Assembly (NCBI RefSeq): GCF_042652345.1
Contig: NZ_JBHSJJ010000028.1
Location: 1-24,603 of the forward strand
Direction of reading: 5' to 3'
Source: Negadavirga shengliensis
Lineage (GTDB): Bacteria > Bacteroidota > Bacteroidia > Cytophagales > Cyclobacteriaceae
Length of the DNA stretch: 24,603 nt
Within the stretch, counting starts at the first letter, position 1, and each line of letters opens with the position of its first letter. The position numbers and the translations under genes are program-made. The notes beneath the pieces were generated by a model. The model was given only the letters and a program-made list of their open reading frames with translations, ran no database searches and was not told the origin of the DNA. Below are positions 1-9,106 of the stretch, piece by piece.

Positions 1-27
1 TAAACAAATATGGGGAAAAAACTACGC

Positions 28-47
28 AATTCCTCCAAGGAGGAATT
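28..47. repeat. Perfect 9-bp inverted repeat (hairpin)
   Basis: AATTCCTCC and GGAGGAATT are separated by AA and form a perfect 9-bp stem. A weaker stem follows at 62-81 (AACCTG/CAGGTT). There is no T-run, so this is not a typical intrinsic terminator. It may be the edge of a regulatory or repeat element belonging to a gene left of the window. Function unknown. Confidence 0.6.
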
Positions 48-103
48 ACGCCGTCCTCAAAAACCTGTTTGTCAGCAGGTTAGTCCTTAAGTTAACGGAG
101 GTG

Positions 104-133
104 GACAGCTGTACGGGATGCCGGCCCACCCGC
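104..133 (+). repeat. Short dispersed palindromic repeat (CAGCTGT-CGGGATGCC family)
   Basis: The core CAGCTGTACGGGATGCCGG recurs at about 8142-8165. A variant with GCGGGATGCC in reverse orientation is at about 19882-19904, and a partial copy (GCCGGCCCACCCGC) is near 9320. The centre is a near-palindrome around CAGCTG with TCCCG/CGGGA arms in the fuller copies. It belongs to a small interspersed repeat family; no coding potential was seen. Confidence 0.6.
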
Positions 134-200
134 ATGAACCGACTCGAATTGGTTAAAACCTTCTATGTTATCGAATTAACTGGACGGCATCCACGCCCTG

Positions 201-290
201 AGTGTAATTTGCAATTACATCCCTCCCATCGTTTTTGAAACGGTACAGAGGCATTTGCAATGCCGGTTTCTTTAACCCAACCCAGCGGGA
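201..290 (+). repeat. Double-hairpin REP-like repeat, copy R0
   Basis: The copy carries two small hairpins about 40 bp apart: TGTAATT-TGC-AATTACA (203-219) and GGCATT-TGC-AATGCC (250-264). Both have a TGC loop. The linker between them and the tail (CCGGTTTCTTTAACCC) match the copies at 5.6-6.0, 8.55 and 9.0 kb. It lies just downstream of the permease stop codon at 312 and could act as a transcript 3' structure. The layout resembles REP elements moved by IS200-like (RAYT) transposases, but no such transposase is in this window. Confidence 0.75.
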
Positions 291-311
291 TTATAAAAAC
301 GAATTTTTACA

Positions 312-2756
312 TTATTCGTTTTTTATAGTTTTGACAGGATTAATGAAAGAAGCCGACAAAGCCTGTAAGGTGACCAATACAAGGGTGAGGGCTATCCCGC
401 CGGCTATGGTTAAGGCAAAAGTGGTTACACTGGGCCATTCCCGGACGGCAAACTGCTGCAGCCATCCCTGCATCAGCCACACGGCCACCGGGATGGCAAG
501 GAGGATGCCCACTAAGGTTATTGTAAGAAACTCTTTGTTGAACAACCAGGTAATGGAAGACGGGGAGGCTCCCAATACTTTCCGAATTCCTACTTCGCGC
601 AGTCTTCCGGCCACCGTCATGGCCGTAAAGGCTATCAGTCCCATAACGGCTATCATTATCGCCAGAAAAGCCGTATAGGTCACCATTTGGCTCAGTCTTT
701 CCTCATTTTGGTATTCCTCGAAAACAAACTCACTGAACGGATAATACGCAAAGTTTTCTCCCGGATAGATCTTCCCGTACTCCTCCTTAAGCATGGCTAT
801 GAAATTTTCCTGGCTGACGGTAGCGCTCCTGACGAGCACCATGGCGTTGGAACGGCTTATCTCGATATCGTTTATTCCTTCCAGGATCAGTCGCGGATTC
901 CTGGACAACAACACGGGGGAGATTTCCTCATAAAGGGAGGCATGGTTGAAGTCTTTTAATATACCGATCACCTGGTGGGTGTCAAAATTGGCTGAAGGTG
1001 GAAGCTGGGCCTCTTCCAGGCTTTGCCAGCCCATTTGTTCCGCGAACCTTTCGTTTACCATCACCGCACCGGAATCAAAGGTGATGTCCTCATAAAAATT
1101 TCTCCCTTCGGCAAGCTGTATTCCCATCGTGTTCAGATAATCCCCTGCAACAAAGTTGAGTCTGAAAAAAAACTGTTTGCCGTCAGAATTGGTAAAACCT
1201 GCTCTCCACCAGTCTCCGGACCCGAATAAGGAAACTGAAAGGGCGGCATCAGCAACATCCGTCCGCTCCTTTAGCCTTTCCCTGAAAAGATTCGCCTTAT
1301 CAAAGGAGTTCTTTAAACGGTTGGTAAAAGATTCAGACCCTTCATAGCCTACCGGAACCACAAAAAGCTGTTCTGCCTGGAAGCCAAGATTATGGTTTCT
1401 GATCACCTCCATCTGCCGGTACATAACCAGTGTGCAGCAGATAATGAGAAATGAAAGGAAAAACTGAAATCCCACCAGGCCCTTCCTCAGGGCCTGTTTT
1501 CCGAAACTCACCGAATAGCTCCCTTTAAGTGCCTGTATTGACCGCATTCCGGCCATATAAAAGGCTGGAAATCCCCCAGCCATAGCGGTGAGCACTATCA
1601 AAAGCCCGGCCATCAGCCCCAGCTGCCGCCATGAATAGTCGATCGATAGGTTGGTTTCAAACAAGGTGTTGAAGTTTGGCAAGAGCAATTCGGCCAAAAC
1701 CAGCGCGAGCATAAAAGACAACACCGTGACCACCATTGATTCAAACATGAATTGAAAAGTCAACTGCCCCCTGTCGGCACCCATGGATTTTCTGACCCCT
1801 ACTTCCTTGGCACGGACCACTGCTTTGCCGATGGCCATGGTCGTGAAATTGATCGCCCCCAGCACCAAAACGATCAGGCCTAAGGCCAGCAGCACGTAAA
1901 GCATCCTGGGATTGGTAACCCGGATATTGCCAGGGTTTTCTCCGGTATGAAAATGCAGGTCCTCAAGTGCATAGGGTTCAAAATAATAATGCCCTTCCCT
2001 GTAGTAATCCCCCAGGACACGCTGCATCATAGGTTCCATTCCGTTTCTCAAGGCCGCCTTATCGCCTGCTGAATGGGTCTTGACATAAGTATCGGTCATG
2101 ACATTGAACCAGTTGTGGAGTGCCCCTTCAGAGTACATGTCTCTCAATAATTCATCGGAAACCAGAGCCTGCACCGCTATGCTGGAATTGGCAGGTACAT
2201 CCTTCATCACTCCTCTCACAGTAAATGGAATAAAATCGTCCATCAATTGCATTTCTACAACTTTACCCAATGCGGTCTGTTGACCAAAATACCTTTTAGC
2301 CGCAGTTTCTGTAAGGATAATGTCATATTTGCCGGCAAATAACGGAGCGATATCACCTTCTTCTAATTCAAAGCCGAAAATCTCCAAAAACTGCTGGCTG
2401 ACAAAGGAGATAGGCTGTCTGTATTCTGTCTCATCGGGAAGTTTAAACGGCCTTGAAGCTTGCATCAGTCGGGTGGATTTTTGGACCTGAGGGAATTCAT
2501 TCTCCACCACCTCGCCGAGAATATAGGGAGTCGCAAACGACTGTACCATCCCATCGTCAAACATTTCAAATCTTTTGAGCCTGAAAATCCGGTCGGCGTC
2601 CTGATGGAAATCGTCAAAGCTCCATTCAAACTGAACAAACAACAATATGATGACCGAAACAGAAAGCCCGACGGATAAGCCCAAAAAATTAATCAGGGAA
2701 AAAACCAGATTCTTTCGGATATTCCGGATAGTAATGTGGAAGTAATGCTTCAGCAT
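312..2756 (-). CDS. ABC transporter permease, FtsX/MacB family
   Basis: This is an inner-membrane permease of the MacB/FtsX type, about 814 aa, with no ATPase domain of its own, so it presumably works with a separately encoded ATPase. The order is: an N-terminal helix at about residues 19-41, a MacB-type periplasmic domain to about 285, three to four helices with the FtsX cytoplasmic signature RAKEVGVRKSMGA, a second periplasmic domain, and a C-terminal FtsX block with the matching signature LREVGIRKVLGAS. The start was chosen at MLKHYFHITIRN because family members usually begin this way; the frame stays open to an ATG at 2804 (16 more residues). It is divergent from the similar permease at 3142. 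Substrate unknown; Bacteroidota carry many such paralogues. Family assignment is secure, specific role is not. Confidence 0.93.
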   Translation of the reverse strand: MLKHYFHITIRNIRKNLVFSLINFLGLSVGLSVSVIILLFVQFEWSFDDFHQDADRIFRLKRFEMFDDGMVQSFATPYILGEVVENEFPQVQKSTRLMQASRPFKLPDETEYRQPISFVSQQFLEIFGFELEEGDIAPLFAGKYDIILTETAAKRYFGQQTALGKVVEMQLMDDFIPFTVRGVMKDVPANSSIAVQALVSDELLRDMYSEGALHNWFNVMTDTYVKTHSAGDKAALRNGMEPMMQRVLGDYYREGHYYFEPYALEDLHFHTGENPGNIRVTNPRMLYVLLALGLIVLVLGAINFTTMAIGKAVVRAKEVGVRKSMGADRGQLTFQFMFESMVVTVLSFMLALVLAELLLPNFNTLFETNLSIDYSWRQLGLMAGLLIVLTAMAGGFPAFYMAGMRSIQALKGSYSVSFGKQALRKGLVGFQFFLSFLIICCTLVMYRQMEVIRNHNLGFQAEQLFVVPVGYEGSESFTNRLKNSFDKANLFRERLKERTDVADAALSVSLFGSGDWWRAGFTNSDGKQFFFRLNFVAGDYLNTMGIQLAEGRNFYEDITFDSGAVMVNERFAEQMGWQSLEEAQLPPSANFDTHQVIGILKDFNHASLYEEISPVLLSRNPRLILEGINDIEISRSNAMVLVRSATVSQENFIAMLKEEYGKIYPGENFAYYPFSEFVFEEYQNEERLSQMVTYTAFLAIMIAVMGLIAFTAMTVAGRLREVGIRKVLGASPSSITWLFNKEFLTITLVGILLAIPVAVWLMQGWLQQFAVREWPSVTTFALTIAGGIALTLVLVTLQALSASFINPVKTIKNE

Positions 2757-3141
2757 GGGAGCGTTTTTTGAATTTTTGTCAAATACCGTTTTCTTCATTC
2801 TCACTAATCAAATGCCACAATTTTTACCTCTCAAACCTATCCAAAACCTTATTACGAGAATTTTTAAAGGTCTTTTGGCGGACATTTTTGTTCGCCTACG
2901 GCCGATTTTGGAAATTTGGCGGGGTTCGAACATTATCAAACAAAATCCTTTAAACACCGCGTGAATCAATATTGATGCTTAACCTCTCCCATTTTTTACT
3001 TCCGACCGCTCGCGGACAGCTTCGTCCATTTTTGGAACCGGCGAATTGCATGCACCTTTGTTTAAAGCTTCCTTTGCCCTTTTCCGTTTGGTATTCCCTT
3101 TGTCATACAAGCAGGTCTCTGATGTTTTAAAGAAATTACAC
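2757..3141. promoter_or_regulatory. Divergent intergenic region between two permease genes
   Basis: The 385 bp between the two divergent permease starts must carry both promoters, unless one start lies further upstream (2804 on the minus strand, 3046 on the plus strand). It is AT-rich in its left half. No clear pair of -33 TTTG and -7 TAnnTTTG boxes could be assigned, and no RNA gene or further CDS was recognised. Confidence 0.45.
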
Positions 3142-5538
3142 ATGCTGAAAAATTACCTGTTAATCGCTTTCAGGAACATGCTGAAATACAAATCTTTTTC
3201 AGCCATCAACATTTTGGGGATGGGAATCAGCTTGGCTTCCTTTATTTTGATATCTCTTTATATATATGATGAATATCAATATGACAGATACCATCCTGAA
3301 GGTGATAAAGTCTTCAGGGTCTATAGCCGTATAAGTTCACCCGAGGCAGGGGAAAGGTTTTCCCCCATGGTCCAGCCCATGTTGGCGACCGCCCTGCATG
3401 AGGAATTTCCAGAGGTGGAACAGACGGCCAGAATCCTTGGCACGATAAGTGAAAAACAGGTGCAACTGGAAGATCAACTCTTCAGCGAAAAGCGAGGTGC
3501 TCATGGTGAGGGTGAATTGTTCAGTATGATGGACATTCCTATTTTGGAGGGAGATCCAAACCGGGTTTTGGAGAAACCCCATGCTGTGGCGATTTCCAAA
3601 ACGATGGCCAACCGCTATTTTGGCAACAAAAACCCGGTAGGGGAAGCCATTAAGATCGATGGTACCGATCATGAGATCACCCATGTTTTCCAGGATTTCC
3701 CCACACATTCCCATTTGCAGTTGGACTTCCTGATTTCCCTTCAAAGCCTTGCCTGGATGAAGGACAGGATCACCTCTTGGCAATGGCACCAGCTTTATAC
3801 CTACTTTAAGGTGCGGGAAGGGACAGACGTTTCAGGCCTGGAAAGCAAGTTTCAGGCCTATGTGGATCAGGAAACCGCTCCGCTGAATTCCGATTCAGGC
3901 TTCCGTTCGGTGCCATTTTTCCAAAATCTCACCGATATCCATTTGGAGTCATCTCATTTTCAGTATGATCTGGCGGTAGTCGGCAATAAGGATACGGTAC
4001 TGATTTTGATCGTAGCCGCAAGCATGATCCTGCTGATAGCCTGTTTCAACTTCATTAACCTATCCACGGCCCGTGCGGTCAAACGCATGAAGGAAGTTGG
4101 GGTAAGAAAGGTCATTGGCGCCCAAAAGTCCCATCTGAAGATACAGTTTTTATTAGAGTCTTTTGCCTTCACCCTTTGTGGATTGATGCTGGCCTTGCTT
4201 TTGGCAAAACTTTCCCTTCCGTACCTTTCAGACTTTACAGGGAAGACGCTATCACTGCCATTGACTTTAACCTCATTGGCCATTGCTTTTGGAACCTTCA
4301 TTTTTCTGGGCTTAATGGCCGGGGCATATCCTGCTTTTTTATTGTCCGGTTTCAAACCTACAGCCATTATCTCCGCGGCCAAAGATTCCCAAGGAAGGCA
4401 TGGCACATTCAGAAAAGCAATGGTGGTTTTTCAGTTTGTATTGTCCTTCTTTTTAATCATAGGCGCGTGGATAGTGGTGGAGCAAAACAATCTCCTTAAG
4501 GGTAAGGATTTGGGCTTTGACAAAGACACCTTATTGTCGGTTTACGGACGGGGTGTACAAGTAAGTCAGCTCGAAAGCATTAAAGCATCGGTGCTGGAAA
4601 AAACCGGCTTGGATAAAGCGACCTGGAGCTATGGAATTCCAGGCGATATCTTTGCGCAGGACGGTGTGATCAACCCCGAAACAGGCGAAAGATTGAGCAC
4701 CATTATGTTTTTGGTTGATCATGATTACATCCGGACCTTTGAAATGGAGCTTCTGGCAGGCCGTGATTTTTCACGTGACTTTGGCACCGATCTTTCAAAA
4801 GCATTTATCATCAATGAAACAGCCGCCCGTAACTTTGGCTTTGGCACTCCTGAAGAAGCTTTGGGTAAGCGGCTTGATTGGGATATGTGGACAGCTGATT
4901 CCCTAAAGCAGGGTGAGGTGATCGGAGTGGTTAAGGATTTCCACACCAACAGCCTAAAAGAATCCATTATCCCTCTGGTGATGCACATGCAGCCTGAAAT
5001 CTTCTATACGCTTTCCCTGCGCCTGGACCATCGCCGCGCCCAGGCACAGATCAACCAAATTGAAGAAGTCTTTGCCGCCCAGGTTCCAGGCCAGCTTTTC
5101 AGCTATAGCTTTGTAGATGAGAATTTTGACAAAATGTACCGGTCGGAACAAAATCTGTCAACATTGCTCAACATTTTTGCAACACTGACGGTCTTTGTGG
5201 CCTGTATGGGTTTATTTGGACTGGTGGAGTACCATGTACATCAACGGGCCAAAGAGATCAGCATCAGAAAGGTATTCGGCGCAAGGTTGGATTCCCTATT
5301 GGTGACTTTGACCAAACAGTATTTCTTAATGGTCTTGCTGGCCTTTTTGATTGCCGTGCCGCTGATTTGGTATTCGGCCCAGAGCTGGCTGGACAATTTC
5401 GCCTACCGGATTGAAGTGACGCCACAGCTGTTTTTGAAAGCAGCCATGCTGGTGGGCATCATTACCGTCCTAACGGTAAGCATCCAATCCTTCAGGGCAG
5501 CTATGGGAAATCCTGCAAAAGTGCTTAAGGGCGAGTGA
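3142..5538 (+). CDS. ABC transporter permease, FtsX/MacB family
   Basis: A second MacB/FtsX-type inner-membrane permease, 798 aa from the chosen start MLKNYLLIAFRN; the frame is open to 3046 but the extra 32 residues are unlike the family. It has an N-terminal helix at about 19-42, a periplasmic MacB-type domain, an FtsX helix block with RMKEVGVRKVIGAQ, a second periplasmic domain, and a C-terminal FtsX block with AKEISIRKVFGA. The C-terminus ends in the common NPAKVLKGE-type tail. It shares architecture and length with the divergent permease at 312-2756, so the pair are probably distant paralogues. No ATPase subunit is encoded nearby. Substrate unknown. Confidence 0.93.
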   Translation: MLKNYLLIAFRNMLKYKSFSAINILGMGISLASFILISLYIYDEYQYDRYHPEGDKVFRVYSRISSPEAGERFSPMVQPMLATALHEEFPEVEQTARILGTISEKQVQLEDQLFSEKRGAHGEGELFSMMDIPILEGDPNRVLEKPHAVAISKTMANRYFGNKNPVGEAIKIDGTDHEITHVFQDFPTHSHLQLDFLISLQSLAWMKDRITSWQWHQLYTYFKVREGTDVSGLESKFQAYVDQETAPLNSDSGFRSVPFFQNLTDIHLESSHFQYDLAVVGNKDTVLILIVAASMILLIACFNFINLSTARAVKRMKEVGVRKVIGAQKSHLKIQFLLESFAFTLCGLMLALLLAKLSLPYLSDFTGKTLSLPLTLTSLAIAFGTFIFLGLMAGAYPAFLLSGFKPTAIISAAKDSQGRHGTFRKAMVVFQFVLSFFLIIGAWIVVEQNNLLKGKDLGFDKDTLLSVYGRGVQVSQLESIKASVLEKTGLDKATWSYGIPGDIFAQDGVINPETGERLSTIMFLVDHDYIRTFEMELLAGRDFSRDFGTDLSKAFIINETAARNFGFGTPEEALGKRLDWDMWTADSLKQGEVIGVVKDFHTNSLKESIIPLVMHMQPEIFYTLSLRLDHRRAQAQINQIEEVFAAQVPGQLFSYSFVDENFDKMYRSEQNLSTLLNIFATLTVFVACMGLFGLVEYHVHQRAKEISIRKVFGARLDSLLVTLTKQYFLMVLLAFLIAVPLIWYSAQSWLDNFAYRIEVTPQLFLKAAMLVGIITVLTVSIQSFRAAMGNPAKVLKGE

Positions 5539-5604
5539 AAAGTCTGATTCCTTAAAATGGGGTGAAGGGATACTCTGGATGTAGATTTATATGGGGCAGG
5601 GAGG

Positions 5605-6029
5605 CGACTGGGTGTAATTTGCATTTACATCCCTCCCATCCTTTTTGAAACGGTACAGAGGCATTTGCAATGCCGGTTTCTTTAACCCTCCCCAGGGGGT
5701 GAAGTGATGACACGTTGGATGTAGGCCGGTAAATGACTGGGTGTAATTTGTAATTACATCCCTCCTATCCCTTTGAAAAAGGCACAGAGGCATTTGCAAT
5801 GCCGGTTTCTTTAACCCCACTCAGGGGTGAAGGAATGACACGTTGGATGTAGGCCGGTAAATGACTGGGTGTAATTTGTAATTACATCCCTCTTATCCCT
5901 TTGGAAAAAGGCACAGAGGCATTTGCAATGCCGGTTTCTTTAACCCAACCCAGGGGGTGAAGGAATGATACGTTGGATGTAGACCGCTAAATGACCGGGT
6001 GTAATTTGCAATTACATCCCTCCCATCAC
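5605..6029 (+). repeat. Tandem array of 3.5 REP-like double-hairpin units (~129-bp period)
   Basis: Copies R1-R4 start their first hairpin near 5613, 5742, 5870 and 6000, a period of 128-130 bp. Each full unit has a TGTAATT/AATTACA-type hairpin, then a GGCATT-TGC-AATGCC hairpin, then a spacer with CCCAGGGGGTGAAG and a conserved GTTGGATGTAG block. R1 has one mismatch in hairpin 1; R2 and R3 have a TGT loop. R4 is cut after the first hairpin and joins the hydrolase gene directly. The interval 5539-6025 contains no credible gene. The downstream position relative to both flanking genes fits a role in transcript ends, which is unproven. Confidence 0.8.
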
Positions 6030-7870
6030 GGCAGGTTCTTTTTATCAACAAGCCACCCCTGGGACCGGGAAAGGCCGGGAGGGTTGCCCATAAACAGCTT
6101 GCCGGCTTCATGGTCATCCTTCAACTGCCACTTGTACCACCGCGTGGCCACCCGGGCAAATTCCCCGCCGTGAGGTTCGCCATAGGTCCCCCCGTGGCCC
6201 ACTTCCAGGTTGCCTACAAAAACAGGGACGTGGTTGATTTGCCGGAAATCATCCATGCCATTCTCATAAGCAATATCAGAAGTGCCGCCCAAAAGGTACA
6301 GTGTGGGGGTATGGATCTTTTGGAGCTGGGCCTTGTTGACCTGGGGCATGCCGGGCCTGCCGCCCCCGGGATTTTTCAGTACGCCGCTGTTGAAAACCCC
6401 AATGGTGGTAATCCTGGGATCACCCGCCACTTCCAGCGTCTGCAACCCCCCGCAGGACATGCCGCTTACCGCGATTTTCCCAACATCTATTTTTTGGTAA
6501 TAGGGACTGCCGGGGTCATTGTTTTGGGCGATGGCCCAGTCAATGGCATCCAGCAATTTCTGTGATACCGAGCGCACTTCCGTTTGCTTGGGCATCGTGC
6601 CAACGGCAATCACCAGAAAGCCATGGGAAGCCACCTCATTCAGGAAATTGACATGTTCCCAGGGGGAATCAAAACAGGCCCCGTTTCCCCAGGCGATGAT
6701 GGGCAGTTTGTTCGCATTGCCGAAGACACTGACATCTTCAGGCCTGAAGACGGTATGGGTAGGCAGTGAAGATTCAGTCCTCATGATGGCGGGGTATTCA
6801 CCCGTACCGCCGTCCTCGATGATGCTGGCCGTTTTTTCCTGTTCAAACACCAGGTTTTCCGAGAAAAAAGGCAGTGCCTTGGTTTGGATCCGTTCGGCGA
6901 TCCGGTTGAGGTGATCCCCTTCATAGCTTTCATATTGGTGGGGAATCTGATAGCTGTCCAGCAACCCGTGCAGCTTCTTCGAGGCTTCGCTGATCCCCCG
7001 GTCCTGCAGTCCGGCATCCAGGCCTATGGCTTTCAGCTTTTTCAGGTTGTGGATGTACTGGTCGATGATGGAGAGGGTCCGGTTGGCCGTTATTTTATTG
7101 GCGATATCCTGGCGCGGTTCTCCGTCCGCAAAGGGCAGATCCAGGTAAAAAGGCGGGTTGCGGGGATTGGGGGCAAAGGCCGCGGAAGTGGCCAGGGCAG
7201 CTATTTCGAAAAAGGACGTTTCCTCCAACTGCTCAAAAGTGGAGAAGGAGGCAATTTTTTCCATCATTGCCGGGTTGGTGCCCGGTCCCCCTTCCATGCA
7301 GCAGGGGCTCAGCGCATAGATGGAAGAAAAAACATCCGGGTATTTCATCCCCAGGCGGAGGGTGCCGTATCCGCCCATGGAGTGTCCGGCCAGCCCCCGG
7401 CTTTTTACATCCGGCAGGGTCCGGTAGTGGGCATCCATATAGGCCACCAGTTCTTTGGCGACAAAGGTCTCCCAGTCGCCTATGGTGGCGGAGCTGGAAT
7501 ACATGCTTCCCTTAAAGCGGTTATAGGCATTGGGCATGACGACGATCATCTCCCGGGAAAGCCCTTCAGCCAGGGATTGCTCGATCACATCCTGCAGGTT
7601 GATCCAGTGGTCTTCCCACCCGAACCATTGCGCGTCCGTGTCGGTAAAGCCATGGAGCATATACAGCACCGGGAAGCGGCTGTCCGGCTGGGAGGCGTAC
7701 GAGGGAGGCAGGTACACCGTCACCTCCCGCTCGGCAGGATCACCGATGAGGTTGCCTTCCAGGGCTTTGCTGTGAACTTTGACCCGTTCTTTGGTTCCCT
7801 GTTGGGCCTGGATCAAGGGAAAATTCAGGAAAACGAGGGCAGTCAATAGAAAAATTCTTTTCATCATCAA
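6026..7870 (-). CDS. Secreted two-domain alpha/beta hydrolase (esterase D-like plus second hydrolase domain)
   Basis: This 614-aa protein has a Sec signal peptide (MMMKRIFLLTALVFLNFP, cleavage near residue 22). The N-terminal half is a putative-esterase (Fes/esterase D-like) domain: the LYMLHGFTD oxyanion region at about 69-77, the nucleophile elbow GHSMGG with Ser164, and a likely catalytic His320 in YEGDH. From about residue 365 a second alpha/beta-hydrolase fold follows: IIAWGNGACFDSPW, a second elbow GMSCGG with Ser472, and a likely His in NLEVGHGG. So two complete-looking catalytic units are fused. The substrate is not predictable; an ester in carbohydrate, lipid or polyester is likely. 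The last codon and TGA stop fall in the truncated repeat R4, so the native C-terminus may have been changed. It is monocistronic by layout. Confidence 0.88.
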   Translation of the reverse strand: MMMKRIFLLTALVFLNFPLIQAQQGTKERVKVHSKALEGNLIGDPAEREVTVYLPPSYASQPDSRFPVLYMLHGFTDTDAQWFGWEDHWINLQDVIEQSLAEGLSREMIVVMPNAYNRFKGSMYSSSATIGDWETFVAKELVAYMDAHYRTLPDVKSRGLAGHSMGGYGTLRLGMKYPDVFSSIYALSPCCMEGGPGTNPAMMEKIASFSTFEQLEETSFFEIAALATSAAFAPNPRNPPFYLDLPFADGEPRQDIANKITANRTLSIIDQYIHNLKKLKAIGLDAGLQDRGISEASKKLHGLLDSYQIPHQYESYEGDHLNRIAERIQTKALPFFSENLVFEQEKTASIIEDGGTGEYPAIMRTESSLPTHTVFRPEDVSVFGNANKLPIIAWGNGACFDSPWEHVNFLNEVASHGFLVIAVGTMPKQTEVRSVSQKLLDAIDWAIAQNNDPGSPYYQKIDVGKIAVSGMSCGGLQTLEVAGDPRITTIGVFNSGVLKNPGGGRPGMPQVNKAQLQKIHTPTLYLLGGTSDIAYENGMDDFRQINHVPVFVGNLEVGHGGTYGEPHGGEFARVATRWYKWQLKDDHEAGKLFMGNPPGLSRSQGWLVDKKNLP

Positions 7871-8009
7871 TAGGTTAATAGTCAGGACTAAAAATAGGCC
7901 TAATCCTTTATTTTTCCAATTGTAAAAATTGAATTACCAATTCAAGTGATGGAATGGCAGAGTTACAACGCCTACTACGCCAAGGAGATAATGATTGCTT
8001 ATTTTTTAG

Positions 8010-8235
8010 GATAAGTGGTTGTTTTTAATTATCCTCTTGCTCTTCTGTACTTTTGGTCCCGATGCGCGGAGCTTTCGGGATACCAAAAAATCAAGGCAAA
8101 AATAAGCTTCTCCCCGCAAGGCCCGCGCCCCCTCGCTCCCGACAGCTGTACGGGATGCCGGCCCGCCCGCTTGAATCTTAACATTTTGCCCAATTGGGGA
8201 GGACGCCATAAATACGTTATCGGCACGAGTTAATC
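8010..8235 (+). repeat. Composite dispersed repeat, family X copy 1
   Basis: It shares blocks with 9198-9430: GTGGTTGTTTT, a TTCTGTACTTTTGG segment, CCAAAAAATCAAGGCAAAAA with CTTCTCCCCGC, and the tail CCCAATTGGGGAGGACGCC with TACGTTATCGGCACGAG. In this copy the hairpin arm after CTTTTGG is replaced by a small palindrome (TCCCGA...TCGGGA, about 8049-8074), and it carries the CAGCTGT-CGGGATGCC element. The CAAGGCAAAA core also occurs in reverse orientation near 19924-19960 and 23311-23336. Small ORFs crossing it are not conserved as protein. Confidence 0.7.
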
Positions 8236-8540
8236 CCCGACAAAACCGTGAAAGCAGTCTCTTCCCGGACACTCTCGTCTAAGGATAAGATTAGGAATAC
8301 CTGCGGCATAACCAAGAGAGACCAAAACCCGCAGAGCGGGTGAAAATATGGTAACCGGGGATTTCAATCCCCGGACCCCTAATGACGAACGTTTACAGGA
8401 TTTTGGCGTGCGTTTTTGCGGGGAACCAAGCAAAAACCATGACAAAATCCTATCGGAATTGAAAATCATATGCAGCAACGCCAATCCAGGACAGGTTAAG
8501 ATGCCACCACATTCTACTCCCCAACAATGACAACCACGAC
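8236..8540 (+). repeat. Composite dispersed repeat, family Y copy 1
   Basis: This is the first of three long related units (others at 8663-9000 and 9431-9720), plus a fragment at 9107-9196. Ordered hairpins include ACCCGC-AGA-GCGGGT, CCGGGGATT-TC-AATCCCCGG (8355-8374), and a nested stem with outer arms AGGATTTTG/CAAAATCCT around inner arms TTTTTGC/GCAAAAA. No gene was recognised. Its small ORFs are disrupted in the other copies. Confidence 0.7.
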
Positions 8541-8548
8541 AACCCTTA

Positions 8549-8640
8549 CTGGGTGTAATTTGCAATTACATCCCTCCTATCCTTTTTGAAAACGGCACAG
8601 AGGCATTTGCAATGCCGGTTTTTTAACTCCATCTAACAGG
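8549..8640 (+). repeat. Double-hairpin REP-like repeat, copy R5
   Basis: It has TGTAATT-TGC-AATTACA (from 8554) and GGCATT-TGC-AATGCC (from about 8602), with the same linker as R0-R4. The tail is TTTTTTAACTCCATC rather than TTTCTTTAACCC, a subtype shared only with R6. It sits exactly between Y units 1 and 2. Confidence 0.75.
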
Positions 8641-8662
8641 GTAGTCCGTCACTTCAAGAAGG

Positions 8663-9000
8663 TAACCCCGGCCAAACCTGGAAAGCAATCTCCTCATGGA
8701 CACTCTCGTCTAAGGATAAGATTAGGAATGCCTGCGGCATAAGACCAGGAGAGGCCAAAACCCGCGGAGCGGGTGAAACCATTGTAACCGGGGATTTCAA
8801 TCCCCGGACCCTTACGGACAAACGTTTACAGGATTTTGGCGTGCGTTTTTGCCGGGAACCAGGCAAAAACCATGACAAAATCCTATCGGAATTGAAAATG
8901 ATAGGCAGCAACGCCAATCGAACTCCGACGGCCCAGCGCTCCTGACACAGGAGCTACGCGAACAAATCCCACTCCCGAACAATGACAACCACGACAACCC
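8663..9000 (+). repeat. Composite dispersed repeat, family Y copy 2
   Basis: The most complete Y unit. Hairpins in order: ATGCC-TGC-GGCAT, ACCCGC-GGA-GCGGGT, CCGGGGATT-TC-AATCCCCGG (8788-8807), AGGATTTTG...CAAAATCCT enclosing TTTTTGCC...GGCAAAAA, and GCTCCTG-ACA-CAGGAGC. GACAAA occurs at 8817-8822 and 8874-8879; the 57 bp between the starts of these direct repeats are missing from copy 3. Confidence 0.72.
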
Positions 9001-9002
9001 TT

Positions 9003-9098
9003 ACTGGGTGTAATTTGCAATTACATCCCTCCTTTCCTTTTTGAAAACGGCACAGAGGCATTTGCAATGCCGGTTTTTTAACTCCATCTAACAGGGGG
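9003..9098 (+). repeat. Double-hairpin REP-like repeat, copy R6
   Basis: Same two hairpins and the same tail subtype as R5. It follows Y copy 2 at the same junction (ACAACCCTTACTGGGTG), showing that Y and R were duplicated together as one block. Confidence 0.75.
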
Positions 9099-9106
9099 TC
9101 CGTCAC

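Noticed and set aside
5605..6029. CRISPR array
   Set aside because: The units are ~129 bp, with the whole unit conserved and no unique spacers between short repeats. It is a tandem REP-like array, and no cas gene is nearby.
6884..7849. 321-aa plus-strand ORF opposite the hydrolase gene
   Set aside because: It is antisense to a well-supported two-domain hydrolase with a signal peptide and both catalytic motifs; the frame is open because of the GC-rich codon pattern.
8006..8565. Small ORFs in the 8-9.7 kb repeat region
   Set aside because: They cross repeat boundaries and are disrupted or replaced in other copies of the same repeats.
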